Assembly (NCBI RefSeq): GCF_001433995.1 | Contig: NZ_AZCX01000010.1 | Span: 31,585-95,584 of the forward strand | Reading direction: 5' to 3' | DNA: 64,000 nt | From: Secundilactobacillus kimchicus JCM 15530 | GTDB lineage: Bacteria > Bacillota > Bacilli > Lactobacillales > Lactobacillaceae | Shown: one piece after another, positions 33,868 through 43,247 of the stretch | How the letters are laid out: each line of letters begins with the position of its first letter | Position numbering within the stretch: the stretch's first letter is position 1 | Notes under the pieces: generated by a model | The model's database searches: none | The model's input: the letters and a program-made list of their open reading frames with translations, nothing else | Told to the model about the DNA's origin: nothing | Translations under genes and position numbers: made by a program

Positions 33868-36021
33868 ATGGCAAGTTTTAACAATGATTCATTCTTCGGT
33901 AACAACATGGATGATTTCTTTAATCAAGTCTTTCGCCAGATGGGCGACGGTAATCGTTCGACAGCTCGCTACATGGTGAACGGCCATGAACTGACGCCTG
34001 ACGAATTCGCCCAGTACCGTACGACTGGTAAATTACCAGATCGTGAACATGAGATTGAAGTAACTGAAAATGGTGACCACGCCGTTAAAAAGGGTGGTAT
34101 TTTAGAGAAACTCGGCCGGAACTTAACCCAAGAAGCACGTGATGGGCTATTAGATCCAGTCATTGGCCGGGATAAGGAAGTTCAGGAAACGGCTGAAATT
34201 TTGAGCCGTCGCATTAAGAATAACCCGGTTTTAGTTGGTGATGCTGGGGTTGGAAAAACAGCTGTTGTTGAAGGCTTAGCGCAAGCAATTACAGCTGGTA
34301 AGGTTCCAGAAGCCGTTAAGAATAAGGAAATTTACGCCATCGACCTCTCCAATTTGGAAGCGGGAACCCAGTACCGTGGGTCGTTTGAAGAAAATATCAA
34401 AAACCTCGTCCAAGAAGTTAAGGCGGCGGGCAACGTTATTTTGTTCTTTGATGAAATTCACCAGATCTTGGGGATCGGTTCAACTGGTGGTGAAGATGGC
34501 GGTAAAGGACTGGCGGACATCATTAAGCCAGCACTTTCGCGTGGCGACCTGACAGTGATTGGGGCCACGACGCAGGATGAATACCGCAATACGATTATGA
34601 AGGATACGGCCCTAGCACGGCGGTTCAATGAAGTCGTAATTAACGAACCAACAGCCGATGATACGTTCAAAATCCTACAAGGCATCAAGGGATTGTACGA
34701 AAAGCATCATCACGTCACGTTGCCAGATGATGCGTTACGAGCAGCGGTAGACTATTCCGTTCAGTATATGCCACAACGGACGTTACCTGATAAGGCGATT
34801 GACCTTGTTGATATGACGGCGGCTCACTTGGCTGCCCACGTTTCAGGGGATGATGTCGCTAGCTTGAAGGATCAACTTACGGCTGCTAAGAAGGAAAAGG
34901 ATGCAGCTGTTAAACGTGAAGATTTTGAACAAGCGGCAGTGGCCAAGACCAAGATTGAAAAATTAGAGACGCAGTTGAAGACGACATCTGACGACACTGA
35001 GACGGTTGTTGCGACGCCAAACGACGTGGCCAAGTCCGTTGAACGGTTGACTGGCATTCCGGTTTCCAATATGGGAGAAAATGACATTCAACGATTAAAG
35101 GGCATTGCTGATCGACTAAAAGGTAAGGTCATTGGGCAAGATGAAGCGGTTGATATGGTGGCAAAAGCCATTCGCCGAAATCGGGCTGGCTTTTCCGAAG
35201 GTAATCAGCCAATTGGCAGCTTCTTGTTTGTCGGCCCAACGGGGGTCGGAAAGACTGAATTAGCAAAGCAGTTGGCCCTCGACCTCTTCGGCAACAAGAA
35301 CGCCATTATTCGGTTGGACATGAGTGAATACAGTGACCGAACAGCGGTTTCAAAATTGATTGGGACTAGCGCTGGATATGTCGGCTATGAAGATAATGGG
35401 AACACGTTGACGGAACAAGTTCGGCGAAATCCGTACTCAATTGTCCTATTGGATGAAATTGAAAAGGCAGACCCTCAAGTTTTGACGCTGTTGTTACAAG
35501 TCATGGACGACGGTCGCTTAACGGATGGTCAAGGTAACGTGGTCAACTTCAAGAACACTATTATCATTGCCACCTCCAATGCGGGGTTTGGCAACGAAGC
35601 CTTAACGGGTGACAAGCCGGCAGAAGCTGATTTGATGACGACTTTAGCCCCGTACTTCCGGCCAGAATTCTTGAATCGGTTTAACGGCATCGTTGAATTT
35701 AGTCATTTGACAAAGACCGATTTAAGTCAAATCGTGGATCTGATGTTAGCGGATGTGAACCGGACGTTAGCCAAAAAGGACATTACGTTAACGGTCACAG
35801 ATGCAGCCAAGGATTACTTGATGGACCAAGGCTATGATGAAGCCATGGGGGCCCGGCCACTACGGCGGGTGATTGAACAGGAAATCCGGGATAAGGTGAC
35901 TGACTTCTACTTGGATCACCAAGACGTTAAGGCACTCAAAGCGGATTTAGTTGATGACACCATCGTCATTACGGCTGAGCCAATGACGGATGTTAAACAG
36001 AATCAGCTTAAAAGGGACTGA
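33868..36021 (+). CDS. clpL: ATP-dependent chaperone ClpL
   Basis: 717 residues, the ClpL length. Glycine/Asn/Phe-rich N-terminus ([19 protein letters not shown]) without the ClpE zinc finger, then two AAA+ domains: D1 Walker A GDAGVGKT with LFFDEIH, a short coiled-coil middle domain (about residues 330-375), and D2 Walker [10 protein letters not shown] with [12 protein letters not shown]-terminal [12 protein letters not shown] sensor. ClpL works as a disaggregase/stress chaperone. Heat-shock control by HrcA is indicated by the CIRCE site upstream. Confidence 0.92.
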   Translation: MASFNNDSFFGNNMDDFFNQVFRQMGDGNRSTARYMVNGHELTPDEFAQYRTTGKLPDREHEIEVTENGDHAVKKGGILEKLGRNLTQEARDGLLDPVIGRDKEVQETAEILSRRIKNNPVLVGDAGVGKTAVVEGLAQAITAGKVPEAVKNKEIYAIDLSNLEAGTQYRGSFEENIKNLVQEVKAAGNVILFFDEIHQILGIGSTGGEDGGKGLADIIKPALSRGDLTVIGATTQDEYRNTIMKDTALARRFNEVVINEPTADDTFKILQGIKGLYEKHHHVTLPDDALRAAVDYSVQYMPQRTLPDKAIDLVDMTAAHLAAHVSGDDVASLKDQLTAAKKEKDAAVKREDFEQAAVAKTKIEKLETQLKTTSDDTETVVATPNDVAKSVERLTGIPVSNMGENDIQRLKGIADRLKGKVIGQDEAVDMVAKAIRRNRAGFSEGNQPIGSFLFVGPTGVGKTELAKQLALDLFGNKNAIIRLDMSEYSDRTAVSKLIGTSAGYVGYEDNGNTLTEQVRRNPYSIVLLDEIEKADPQVLTLLLQVMDDGRLTDGQGNVVNFKNTIIIATSNAGFGNEALTGDKPAEADLMTTLAPYFRPEFLNRFNGIVEFSHLTKTDLSQIVDLMLADVNRTLAKKDITLTVTDAAKDYLMDQGYDEAMGARPLRRVIEQEIRDKVTDFYLDHQDVKALKADLVDDTIVITAEPMTDVKQNQLKRD

Positions 36022-36108
36022 GTTATAAGTCTACTTTGACGGGCGGACTAGTGTTAATGACTTAATTGTCCAAGGGTCCAACCTCGCTCGATTGTGTATC
36101 AAAATGTA

Positions 36109-36150
36109 AATAAACCCGATTTCGGCATGCTTGTCGGAATCGGGTTTATT
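36109..36150 (+). terminator. Rho-independent terminator (clpL), near-identical to the one at 38297-38338
   Basis: AATAAACCCGATTTCGGC and GTCGGAATCGGGTTTATT form the stem. The 42-nt element differs from the copy at 38297-38338 at only three adjacent loop positions. The rest of 36022-36371 shows only this hairpin and the palindrome at 36331. Confidence 0.88.
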
Positions 36151-36330
36151 TGCGTTATACTCTGAAATCTCTCGGGGCTTGGCGCCCACTATTTTTATCG
36201 AGAGCATCAACCGGCTTTTATTTACACGCCTATACCGGCCAGGATCAGGTGGTGCTAAACGACAATCTTAAAAATCAAAAAAATATAGACGAACTTCCAA
36301 AAGTGGCGTATGATAATTTTGTTTCATATT

Positions 36331-36351
36331 AAATAGTAATTATTACTATTT
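36331..36351. promoter_or_regulatory. Perfect AT-rich palindrome, candidate operator
   Basis: Arms AAATAGTAAT and ATTACTATTT around one central T, ending 7 bases before the ribosome-binding site of the surface protein gene. Symmetry suggests a dimeric repressor site; binding protein unknown. Confidence 0.5.
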
Positions 36352-36371
36352 AGAAAATGGAGGAGATTTTT

Positions 36372-38150
36372 TTGAATAAGCGAGTTCTGGCGCTATCAAC
36401 AGCTGCATTGTTAGGTGTTAGCCTGTATACAGGGGAGATAGTTGCTCAAGCAAATTCGGTCAGTTCTACAAAAGTCGAGCAGCAAACGGATACTCATGAG
36501 GGATTGATCTTCGCATTACAAAATGGTGCTCCGGCGTCATATGGGAAAGATCTGACAGTTAAGGTTTTTGACGGCTCCCGATTGGTCACGACTAAGCAAA
36601 TCACCAAAACAGACTCGGACTATCCAAAATTAGAGAATTCCGGCGTGTCTTTATCGACAAAGGACGGCCTAGTGAAGGGGCATTCGTACCAACTGAAACT
36701 ATTTGCCGGTCAGCAAGAAATGAAAGTTATCGCTGGTCACTTTGAATTTGGAAAAGCGGCTAACATGACTTTTTCAGTTGATGCTCAAGCCTTTTTGACC
36801 GGGAAACGAACGTTTAGAATTGTTGACGCCAAAACGGGTAAACCCATTGATGCAAAGGTAACAGCTATTCCAAACTTATCAGAAGGTGTTCAGGATAATC
36901 AAAAGATTACAAAGCACACTGACAGTCACGGTCTGATGACGATTTCAACGGAAGACCCGTCATTTATTAGAGGTGTCATCTATCATTTTGATATCGCCGG
37001 CTATGAACAGGCCAGCGAATTAAACTTTAATTTGATTGGTGGTGAAAAGGATAGCCAGATTGAGACAATTAAAGTCAACCCAGCAAAAGTTAGCGGTGAT
37101 ACCAATAAGCAATCCCAGTTTAAAGCGCTAACAGCTCAGTTTAGTGCAGATAAGAAAAGGATTGAACTGAGTGGGACGCCTAACGCCGCGGTTAATCTTT
37201 ATGCCGTTAGCAATGGTAACCACCTGGGTGACGGTGGGTTAAAACTGGACGGGAATGGTCACTTAAACCTCAACTTAAATGATGAGGCAAAGTGGATGGA
37301 ATTCACGAGTTTTGATTTTACCGCGAAAGGGTCATTTGAAGTTTTTAGCTATAAAGATCCAATAAAGGACACGCCGTTGAAAGAAAGAGTCGCCGTCTTG
37401 ATGGATGGCGGCACTGCATCTGAGGCAAAAGACGGCTTTTTAATTAATGATATTAAGCCAATTCCCAATCAAGAAATAACGGGTAAGGCCGCTAAAAACG
37501 CTGACCTTTCAATTATTTACTTGGGTAATGAAGGGCTACCGCACGACTACAATGTTAAGGCGGACAAAGATGGAAAATGGACGTTGCGGATGGATCATCA
37601 AGATGATGATGACGCGGCAACTCTTAAGAATGGCGATTTAATTGTCGTTTCAAATGGCCAAAATTACGTTGAGAAAATCGTTGGCCAAGAGACCCTTAAA
37701 AACCCGACTCTTAATCCGGGAAACGTTAATAGTGGTCAATCACAGAGTCGCGATGTCACTTCTAGAAATATTGGCGTGCCAACGGAGGTAGGAAAAGCGA
37801 GCGAAAAGCCAGTTTCAAGCGCTGTTAATGTAAGCCCCGATAATAAGCCTCAAACTAAACCGGCCAATCATCAGAAAAATAGTAAGAAGTTGGCCGCACG
37901 AGGGTTGACGCTAACTTCCACTAGAAAGATCAAACATCGAAAAATAATCAAAGTCGCTGGTAAACGCCGCTTTTATAAGAACTATCACCTAAGTAAATGG
38001 GTGAAAGTTCGGACTAAGAAACACTTTTTAGTCACTCGAGAACTTGTTTTCCAGAAAAAAGGGCGTCAGGTTAAGTACTTCCAGATTAAGGATAAAAATA
38101 ATAAAAAATACATCGTTTTTGCTGGGTACGCTAAAACGATTGCTGAATAG
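36372..38150 (+). CDS. Secreted surface protein with C-terminal basic wall-binding-like domain
   Basis: 592 residues from TTG 36372 (GGAGGAG 7 nt upstream; the in-frame ATG 36357 overlaps the ribosome-binding site). Signal peptide MNKRVLALSTAALLGVSLYT, cleavage near AQA-NS. Residues about 40-230 and 250-440 look like beta-rich repeats (TFRIVDAKTGKPIDAKV; EITGKAAKNADLSIIYLG, an Ig-like adhesin style). A Ser/Asn/Pro-rich linker (about 455-505) leads to a very basic C-terminus (KHRKIIKVAGKRRFYKNYHL, then WVKVRTKKHFLVTRELVF) resembling non-covalent wall-attachment domains of Lactobacillus S-layer-type proteins. No LPxTG. Monocistronic. Confidence 0.75.
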   Translation: MNKRVLALSTAALLGVSLYTGEIVAQANSVSSTKVEQQTDTHEGLIFALQNGAPASYGKDLTVKVFDGSRLVTTKQITKTDSDYPKLENSGVSLSTKDGLVKGHSYQLKLFAGQQEMKVIAGHFEFGKAANMTFSVDAQAFLTGKRTFRIVDAKTGKPIDAKVTAIPNLSEGVQDNQKITKHTDSHGLMTISTEDPSFIRGVIYHFDIAGYEQASELNFNLIGGEKDSQIETIKVNPAKVSGDTNKQSQFKALTAQFSADKKRIELSGTPNAAVNLYAVSNGNHLGDGGLKLDGNGHLNLNLNDEAKWMEFTSFDFTAKGSFEVFSYKDPIKDTPLKERVAVLMDGGTASEAKDGFLINDIKPIPNQEITGKAAKNADLSIIYLGNEGLPHDYNVKADKDGKWTLRMDHQDDDDAATLKNGDLIVVSNGQNYVEKIVGQETLKNPTLNPGNVNSGQSQSRDVTSRNIGVPTEVGKASEKPVSSAVNVSPDNKPQTKPANHQKNSKKLAARGLTLTSTRKIKHRKIIKVAGKRRFYKNYHLSKWVKVRTKKHFLVTRELVFQKKGRQVKYFQIKDKNNKKYIVFAGYAKTIAE

Positions 38151-38296
38151 CCAAAAAGCATCGATCAACTGCTTATTAGCAAAAGGCTAACCCTCAGTAC
38201 CGCGTTAGTTGACGGGCCTCACCAGCTTTAGAAATGGCCGATTATCCACTCCAAAAAATGTGTGACAACGCTCTGGAGATGCCAGAGAATCAAATT

Positions 38297-38338
38297 AATA
38301 AACCCGATTTCGGCGCACTTGTCGGAATCGGGTTTATT
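38297..38338 (+). terminator. Rho-independent terminator of surface protein gene
   Basis: 39 of 42 bases identical to the clpL terminator at 36109-36150 (loop GCA instead of ATG). The stretch 38151-38418 holds nothing else recognisable. Confidence 0.85.
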
Positions 38339-38418
38339 GGTTGATATGGTCGGAATCTGAGGTAAGGCTGAATTCTTGCACAATGGACGCCGATTAGGTC
38401 ATCGTTTCTTTCTGACGG

Positions 38419-39789
38419 TTATTGGAGGCCCGAATCAGGCATCCAGCTGCCACTGAAAAGTTCCGCTTTCAGTTCCTCCGCTGACAAGTTGCGTTTGTTA
38501 TTAAACCCCTTAAACGGCCGAATAGTCTGAAGTGCCGAGTCTTGATATCGCTTGGCTCGTTTTAAGGCATACGCCGCCAACGAGTTATGGGACACGTGGG
38601 TCATCAAGCGGGCGCTGAGGGTGTTGAAAGGATTATCGACCCGTTCTTCGAGGTCTTGAATCTCTTCTTGGTACTCGGGACCCAGTTGAATTTGGTTGGC
38701 GTAACGTTCCAGCCGTTGAAGCATGGCCCGAGCGGCCGCTTCATATTGACAGTGCGCGTCCGGTTGTTCAATTGCCACGTTTTCGTTCATTTCATCGGCA
38801 CGAGTCATCACCTTTTCAACTTCCTCTGGATGAAGCGCAGGCGTCATGACGAAGTAACTGGCGAGTAGGCGGATGAATCGCAAGGTGTTGGTCCGAACGC
38901 CCACAGAGCTGCTAGGGTCGAGGTCCAACATTCTTAATTCAAGATACTTAACCCCGGTTTTCGGCAAATCACTGAGATTCTGATTTCCCTTAAAGCGAAC
39001 GGCCCCATGGAATTCATAGTCCGAAATGAGGGTGCCGTCCTTGGCGCCTTGTTCAATTCTGGCAACGTAGCGCTGGACGTTAGTGTAATCGCCCTTAAAC
39101 TTAGTTCCGAAGCCGTGCGAGCTTTGGCGGATGCTACGAACGGGGTGGTCAGGTGCCTCGCCCTTATTAAAGTAACCGGCCTCCGCAATCGGACTTGCGC
39201 CGAATAGATAGGTAATAAGCCAACGGTAACGCAGAAAACCTTGTGCAATGATGGCATAGAGGTAGTTTTCCAATTCAACCCGGTCTGGAAACCGATCCTG
39301 CATGTGCTCATAGACCATTTCAAAAACGTGGTCGTCAATGCTTAAGTTAATGTGTGCACCACAGGGCGTACCAGCCGAAAAGCCGTGCCGTTTGACCCAT
39401 TCTTTTAGGTAGGCCTCTTTTTTTGGCCCCATTTTGGCCAAGGGAATCTGCGACTTATCCTCGGGTAACCTCGGTGGCATGGATAGTGGCCAAAGCAGTT
39501 CTCCAGGGGATAAGGCCGCCCGTAACGCATTATTCAAGCTATATAGGTAGTGCATGGCATCCAGTGCATGACTAGCGGCTGGCGTCACCACTTCTGACAT
39601 GGTCTCTAAGAAGTCGTTGGTAATCCACGGGTTGGTCTGTTCATCGCCCGCAGCAGCTGGGTAGGGTTCGCGACTCAGCTCACCAGTCTCGTCCACCCGC
39701 TGCATTTCGATTTCAAGTCCCATATTGAAATCTTGCGTTTTAGCGACAGATTCGTTATCAAAAATGAGTTGGCCAATTTCACTAAACAT
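38419..39789 (-). CDS. gshA: Glutamate-cysteine ligase (gamma-glutamylcysteine synthetase), paralogue 1
   Basis: 456 residues. MFSEIGQLIFDNESVAKTQDFNMGLEIEMQRV places the ATP/metal-binding Glu pair (GLEIE, about 25-28); LLWPLSMPPRLPED, GTPCGAHINLSI, YRWLITYLFGASPIAE and YLELRMLDLDP are hallmarks of the Gram-positive GshA/GshF N-terminal ligase. It joins Glu and Cys to gamma-Glu-Cys. No GshB/ATP-grasp extension follows, so it makes gamma-Glu-Cys only unless gshB lies elsewhere. AAAGGAGG 7 nt before ATG. Paralogue at 52926. Confidence 0.88.
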   Translation of the reverse strand: MFSEIGQLIFDNESVAKTQDFNMGLEIEMQRVDETGELSREPYPAAAGDEQTNPWITNDFLETMSEVVTPAASHALDAMHYLYSLNNALRAALSPGELLWPLSMPPRLPEDKSQIPLAKMGPKKEAYLKEWVKRHGFSAGTPCGAHINLSIDDHVFEMVYEHMQDRFPDRVELENYLYAIIAQGFLRYRWLITYLFGASPIAEAGYFNKGEAPDHPVRSIRQSSHGFGTKFKGDYTNVQRYVARIEQGAKDGTLISDYEFHGAVRFKGNQNLSDLPKTGVKYLELRMLDLDPSSSVGVRTNTLRFIRLLASYFVMTPALHPEEVEKVMTRADEMNENVAIEQPDAHCQYEAAARAMLQRLERYANQIQLGPEYQEEIQDLEERVDNPFNTLSARLMTHVSHNSLAAYALKRAKRYQDSALQTIRPFKGFNNKRNLSAEELKAELFSGSWMPDSGLQ

Positions 39790-39954
39790 GAGACCGCCTC
39801 CTTTAAATAAATTATAATCGGGTTAAAAATGATTAAGGTGATTTTAACATATGAATTAGTAGAGTCAATTGACGTTCCGAGAGCGACGGCTTGCCTGAAA
39901 GTGGGTTAACCGGTATGCTAAGAGTATTAAAACGGTTACATTGGAGGCGTGCTG

Positions 39955-41577
39955 ATGAAAATTATTGTAGTTGGTGGGGTTGCTGGAGGGCCCTCATTTG
40001 CCACTCGGTTGCGGCGATTAAGCGAAGATCATGAGATTGTTCTCATTGAGCGGGGGGACAACATTTCCTATGCCAGTTGTGCGCTCCCGTATTATTTGGG
40101 TGGGGTCATCAATGACCGGGATTCATTGATTGAACGGACACCGGCGATTTTAAAGCAAAAGAATAACATCGACGTGCGAATCCGACAATCGGTGACGGCG
40201 GTGGATCCGGAGGCCCAAACGATTCAGGTGAAACGATTAGATGACGGCAGTACCTATACCGAAACGTACGATCGCTTAGTACTGGCGACTGGCGCAAGCC
40301 CGGTTAAGCCGAGACTTGAAGGGCTGTTAGGCGTGACCAATGCTTTCACGTTACGTAGTATGACGGATGCTGACCGAATCAAAACGTTTATGGCTGAAAA
40401 CCAGCCTAAGAAAGTAGCTATTCTTGGTGCTGGCACGGCCGGTCTGGAGTTAGCTGAAAACATGCAGCGGGCCGGGTTGGAAGTGACTGTCATTGATATG
40501 GCTGATCAGGTTTTGTCCCCGTATGATCGCGAAATTGCGGACATTGTTAAGGATGAGGTGGTCGCTCATGGCGTGACGTTATTACTGAATAAGAAGGTTC
40601 GAACGTTTGAGGCCAGTGGCTGTATTTTACGGCTGGTTGACGATACGACCATTCTCACTGATATGACCTTACTGATGACGGGGGTCACGCCAAATAGTGA
40701 GTTGGCTCAAGCCGCTGGCATTGCGGTCTCCGCTGATGGGCATATTCAAGTGGATGACCACCTTCAAACCTCAGCCAAAAACGTGTATGCCATCGGTGAC
40801 GTGGTGGAAACGACCAGTTTGATTACGGGCAAGCCAGTGGCCAGTTTGCTGTCTAGTGCAGCTAACCGGCAAGGCCACTTATTAGCTGACATTATCAATG
40901 GGGATGACCTGAGGTATGCTGGCTTCATTGGGGTTAGCGTGGCCAAAATTTTTGATCTCACGGTTAGCTCAGTTGGATTTAGTACGCAACAACTTGATGC
41001 GATGGGCATCACCGACTATGACAGTGTCTTCGTCACCCCGTTTGATCACGCGTACTTTTATCCAAACGCCAAACGGTTGTCAATCAAGCTCGTGTTTGCG
41101 ACCGGGACTGGCAAGATCTTAGGCGGTCAATTTGTGGGTGAAGCTGGCGTCGATAAACGAGCTGGTGAACTGTCTGCGGCGATTACCGGTGGACTGACGG
41201 TCAACGACTTGCCAAGCTTAGAACTCCCTTATTCACCGCCATACTCAGCGACTCGCGATCCGTTAAATATTGCAGGATACGTCGCTATCAACAAGTTAAC
41301 TGACTTGATTGAAACGGTGGATAGTCAGGCCTTAACGGATACGGATCGAGCGACCGGCTTCTTTTTAGACGTGCGGGAAGCTGGCAAGCCGGAGGCAGGA
41401 ACGGTGGCCGCGACTGCTAACATTCCACTGAGTGAGTTGCGCGACCGACTGGCCGAAATTCCGGCAGACCGCACCATCTTTATCACGTATCGCAAGGGGC
41501 TTAATCCCTATAATGCGGCCCGGATTTTGGCGGGCAAGGGGTATCAGGTCCGGTTAATTACGGAAACGACTGATTAA
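39955..41577 (+). CDS. CoA-disulfide reductase with C-terminal rhodanese-like domain
   Basis: 540 residues; ATG 39955 with GGAGG 7 nt upstream (an in-frame GTG at 39949 overlaps it). FAD motif GGVAGGPSFATRLRRL; single redox Cys42 in YASCALPYYLGG; NAD(P)-binding ILGAGTAGLELAE; AIGDVVE for FAD. Residues about 440-540 form a rhodanese fold, but the active-site loop reads ITYRKGLNPYNAA, with Tyr512 where the catalytic Cys is expected. Protects thiols by reducing CoA disulfide or polysulfide; the rhodanese half is probably inactive as a sulfurtransferase. Confidence 0.87.
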   Translation: MKIIVVGGVAGGPSFATRLRRLSEDHEIVLIERGDNISYASCALPYYLGGVINDRDSLIERTPAILKQKNNIDVRIRQSVTAVDPEAQTIQVKRLDDGSTYTETYDRLVLATGASPVKPRLEGLLGVTNAFTLRSMTDADRIKTFMAENQPKKVAILGAGTAGLELAENMQRAGLEVTVIDMADQVLSPYDREIADIVKDEVVAHGVTLLLNKKVRTFEASGCILRLVDDTTILTDMTLLMTGVTPNSELAQAAGIAVSADGHIQVDDHLQTSAKNVYAIGDVVETTSLITGKPVASLLSSAANRQGHLLADIINGDDLRYAGFIGVSVAKIFDLTVSSVGFSTQQLDAMGITDYDSVFVTPFDHAYFYPNAKRLSIKLVFATGTGKILGGQFVGEAGVDKRAGELSAAITGGLTVNDLPSLELPYSPPYSATRDPLNIAGYVAINKLTDLIETVDSQALTDTDRATGFFLDVREAGKPEAGTVAATANIPLSELRDRLAEIPADRTIFITYRKGLNPYNAARILAGKGYQVRLITETTD

Positions 41578-41587
41578 TGATCGTAAC

Positions 41588-41632
41588 AAAAAGGACTTAT
41601 TCGACGTGTCAAGCGTCGAATAAGCCCTTTTT
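41588..41632. terminator. Bidirectional terminator
   Basis: AAAAAGGACTTATTCGAC...GTCGAATAAGCCCTTTTT hairpin between the convergent CoADR-like and bioY genes. Confidence 0.92.
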
Positions 41633-41639
41633 GCTGGGG

Positions 41640-42167
41640 TTATTTAAAACTAACGGCGCGATTGACCGCAGTGAGAACAACCGAACAAGCCACGATTTTG
41701 ATCAGATCGCCCGGAATGTAAACGAGGTTGCTGAGTAACGCAACGGTGAATGGGGTGTGGTAAAAGATGGTTAACCAGATGGTGCCTGCCAGGTCAGTGA
41801 CGAACATTCCACCTAGTAGTAGGGCCGACAAACTGGGCACCGTTTTAGTGGCTAGAAGGCGCTGGACCGCAGCGACGCTAATGGGGGTTAACAGCCAACC
41901 TAATAGGTAACCGCCGGTCGGGCCAATCATGACTGGCAGCCCACCACGCATCCCACTCAGTAGGGGCAGGCCTAACGCTGTTAACGTTAAAAAAGTGGCA
42001 ATGACCAACGTCGCTGAGCGGGTATTAAGCAGGCCAGCAATCAGAAAAATCCCAAAATTTTGCAGGACGATTGGAACGGGTAACCCAATAGCGATTGGCG
42101 GCGTCATACCAAGGATAATCAACAATGCCAGTAAGGTGGCATTCAGGCTCAATTGTTTAGCATTCAT
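41640..42167 (-). CDS. bioY: Biotin ECF transporter S component BioY
   Basis: 175 residues, about six membrane helices, with the BioY signature GPTGGYLLGW and GLPVPIVLQNFGIFLIAGLL. ATG 42167 has AAGGAG 7 nt upstream; ATG 42170 is possible. Divergent from the fab operon with FabT boxes between, linking biotin supply to fatty acid synthesis, where biotin is needed for AccB. Needs EcfAA'T from elsewhere. Confidence 0.92.
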   Translation of the reverse strand: MNAKQLSLNATLLALLIILGMTPPIAIGLPVPIVLQNFGIFLIAGLLNTRSATLVIATFLTLTALGLPLLSGMRGGLPVMIGPTGGYLLGWLLTPISVAAVQRLLATKTVPSLSALLLGGMFVTDLAGTIWLTIFYHTPFTVALLSNLVYIPGDLIKIVACSVVLTAVNRAVSFK

Positions 42168-42187
42168 CATAAAACTCCTTAAAAAGG

Positions 42188-42217
42188 TTTGACATTCAAA
42201 CTAAATGTGATTATATT
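42188..42217 (+). promoter_or_regulatory. fab operon promoter with FabT box 1
   Basis: TTGACA (42189-42194), 17-bp spacer, TATATT (42212-42217). The FabT-type palindrome TTTGA-CAT-TCAAA (42188-42200) covers the -35. On the minus strand TATAAT at the same place can serve bioY. Confidence 0.85.
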
Positions 42218-42237
42218 AAGGCCATTCGATAAATTGG

Positions 42238-42250
42238 TTTGATGTTCAAA
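42238..42250. promoter_or_regulatory. FabT box 2
   Basis: TTTGA-TGT-TCAAA, the same palindrome as box 1 and exactly 50 bp (about five helical turns) downstream, suggesting cooperative FabT binding. Lies in the fab leader and just upstream of the bioY promoter region. Confidence 0.8.
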
Positions 42251-42310
42251 CTAAATTACCACGTCGAATACTTAAAAACAAGTACTCAAGCAAAAGGGAG
42301 GTTAAAACAA

Positions 42311-42757
42311 TTGGCAATCTTATCTGCCCAAGAAATTATGGAATTGATTCCTAACCGGTACCCAATCTTATTCATGGATTATGTGGATGAATTGGAACCT
42401 GGCGAATCAATTGTGGCAACCAAAAACGTCACCATCAACGAAGAATTCTTCCAGGGCCATTTTCCGGGCAATCCGGTGATGCCAGGGGTGCTCATTATTG
42501 AGTCACTGGCACAAGCCGCTTCAATTTTAATTTTAAAGTCCCCTGAATTTGCTGGCAAAACAGCTTACCTGGGCGCTATTAAAGACGCCCGCTTCCATCA
42601 AATCGTTCGTCCTGGCGATGTTTTAAAGTTACACGTGGCCTTTACAAAACGACGTAGTAATATGGGAGTGGTGCATACAGAAGCAACCGTTGGCGACAAC
42701 GTTGCAGCTAAGGCAGACTTGACCTTTATTGTGGCACCAAATACGGCGTCAAATTAA
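42311..42757 (+). CDS. fabZ: 3-hydroxyacyl-ACP dehydratase FabZ (canonical copy)
   Basis: 148 residues from TTG 42311 (GGGAGG 9 nt upstream); the frame is open further 5' but that part covers FabT box 2. Hot-dog fold with catalytic His50 in [11 protein letters not shown] and Glu64 in IIESLAQ. Dehydrates 3-hydroxyacyl-ACP; may also have FabN-like isomerase activity, which sequence cannot decide. First gene of the operon. Confidence 0.92.
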   Translation: MAILSAQEIMELIPNRYPILFMDYVDELEPGESIVATKNVTINEEFFQGHFPGNPVMPGVLIIESLAQAASILILKSPEFAGKTAYLGAIKDARFHQIVRPGDVLKLHVAFTKRRSNMGVVHTEATVGDNVAAKADLTFIVAPNTASN

Positions 42758-42769
42758 GGAAAATGAACA

Positions 42770-43237
42770 ATGGCTGAAGAAAAAAACAATATTAGTAAAG
42801 CGGATTTTCGATTTATGAACGATGCATTGGTGGATGTTTACGACCATATTATGCGAATCGAGGAAGAAACGTTGCGGAAAAGTACCTTTCGGGATATTTC
42901 GGTGAAAGAAATTCACCTGATTCATGCGATTACGCTGCATGATCACAAAACGAGTTCCGAGGTTGCAAATGAATTACGGCTAACTAAGGGGACGTTGACA
43001 ACGAACGTCAAAACCTTGGAGCGTAAAGGGTACGTCAAACGAATCAACGACGAACAAGATCATCGGGTGACCCGACTGACACTAACCAACAAAGGCAAGC
43101 TGTTATACCGGGCCCATGACGCCTTTCATCGCCAAATCGTTAAGAGCTTTATTAAGGGAATGGACGGCAATGAAGTAAAGGTCATCAAGCGTGCCTTGAT
43201 TAACCTGGAAGACTTTTTGAGCGACATCACCCAGTAA
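42770..43237 (+). CDS. fabT: Fatty acid operon repressor FabT (MarR family)
   Basis: 155 residues with a winged HTH (TSSEVANELRLTKGTLTTNVKTLERKGYV, residues about 62-90; wing EQDHRVTRLTLT). Position between fabZ and fabH is the conserved FabT location. It binds the TTTGA-N3-TCAAA boxes upstream, with acyl-ACP as corepressor in known members, so it autoregulates. Confidence 0.92.
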   Translation: MAEEKNNISKADFRFMNDALVDVYDHIMRIEEETLRKSTFRDISVKEIHLIHAITLHDHKTSSEVANELRLTKGTLTTNVKTLERKGYVKRINDEQDHRVTRLTLTNKGKLLYRAHDAFHRQIVKSFIKGMDGNEVKVIKRALINLEDFLSDITQ

Positions 43238-43247
43238 GGACAGCAAA

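Noticed and set aside
36150..36332. 60-codon plus-strand frame after clpL
   Set aside because: Starts in the clpL terminator, no ribosome-binding site, composition unlike a protein.
42239..42310. ATG start for fabZ 24 codons upstream
   Set aside because: Begins inside FabT box 2 and lacks a ribosome-binding site; TTG 42311 gives the family-typical N-terminus.
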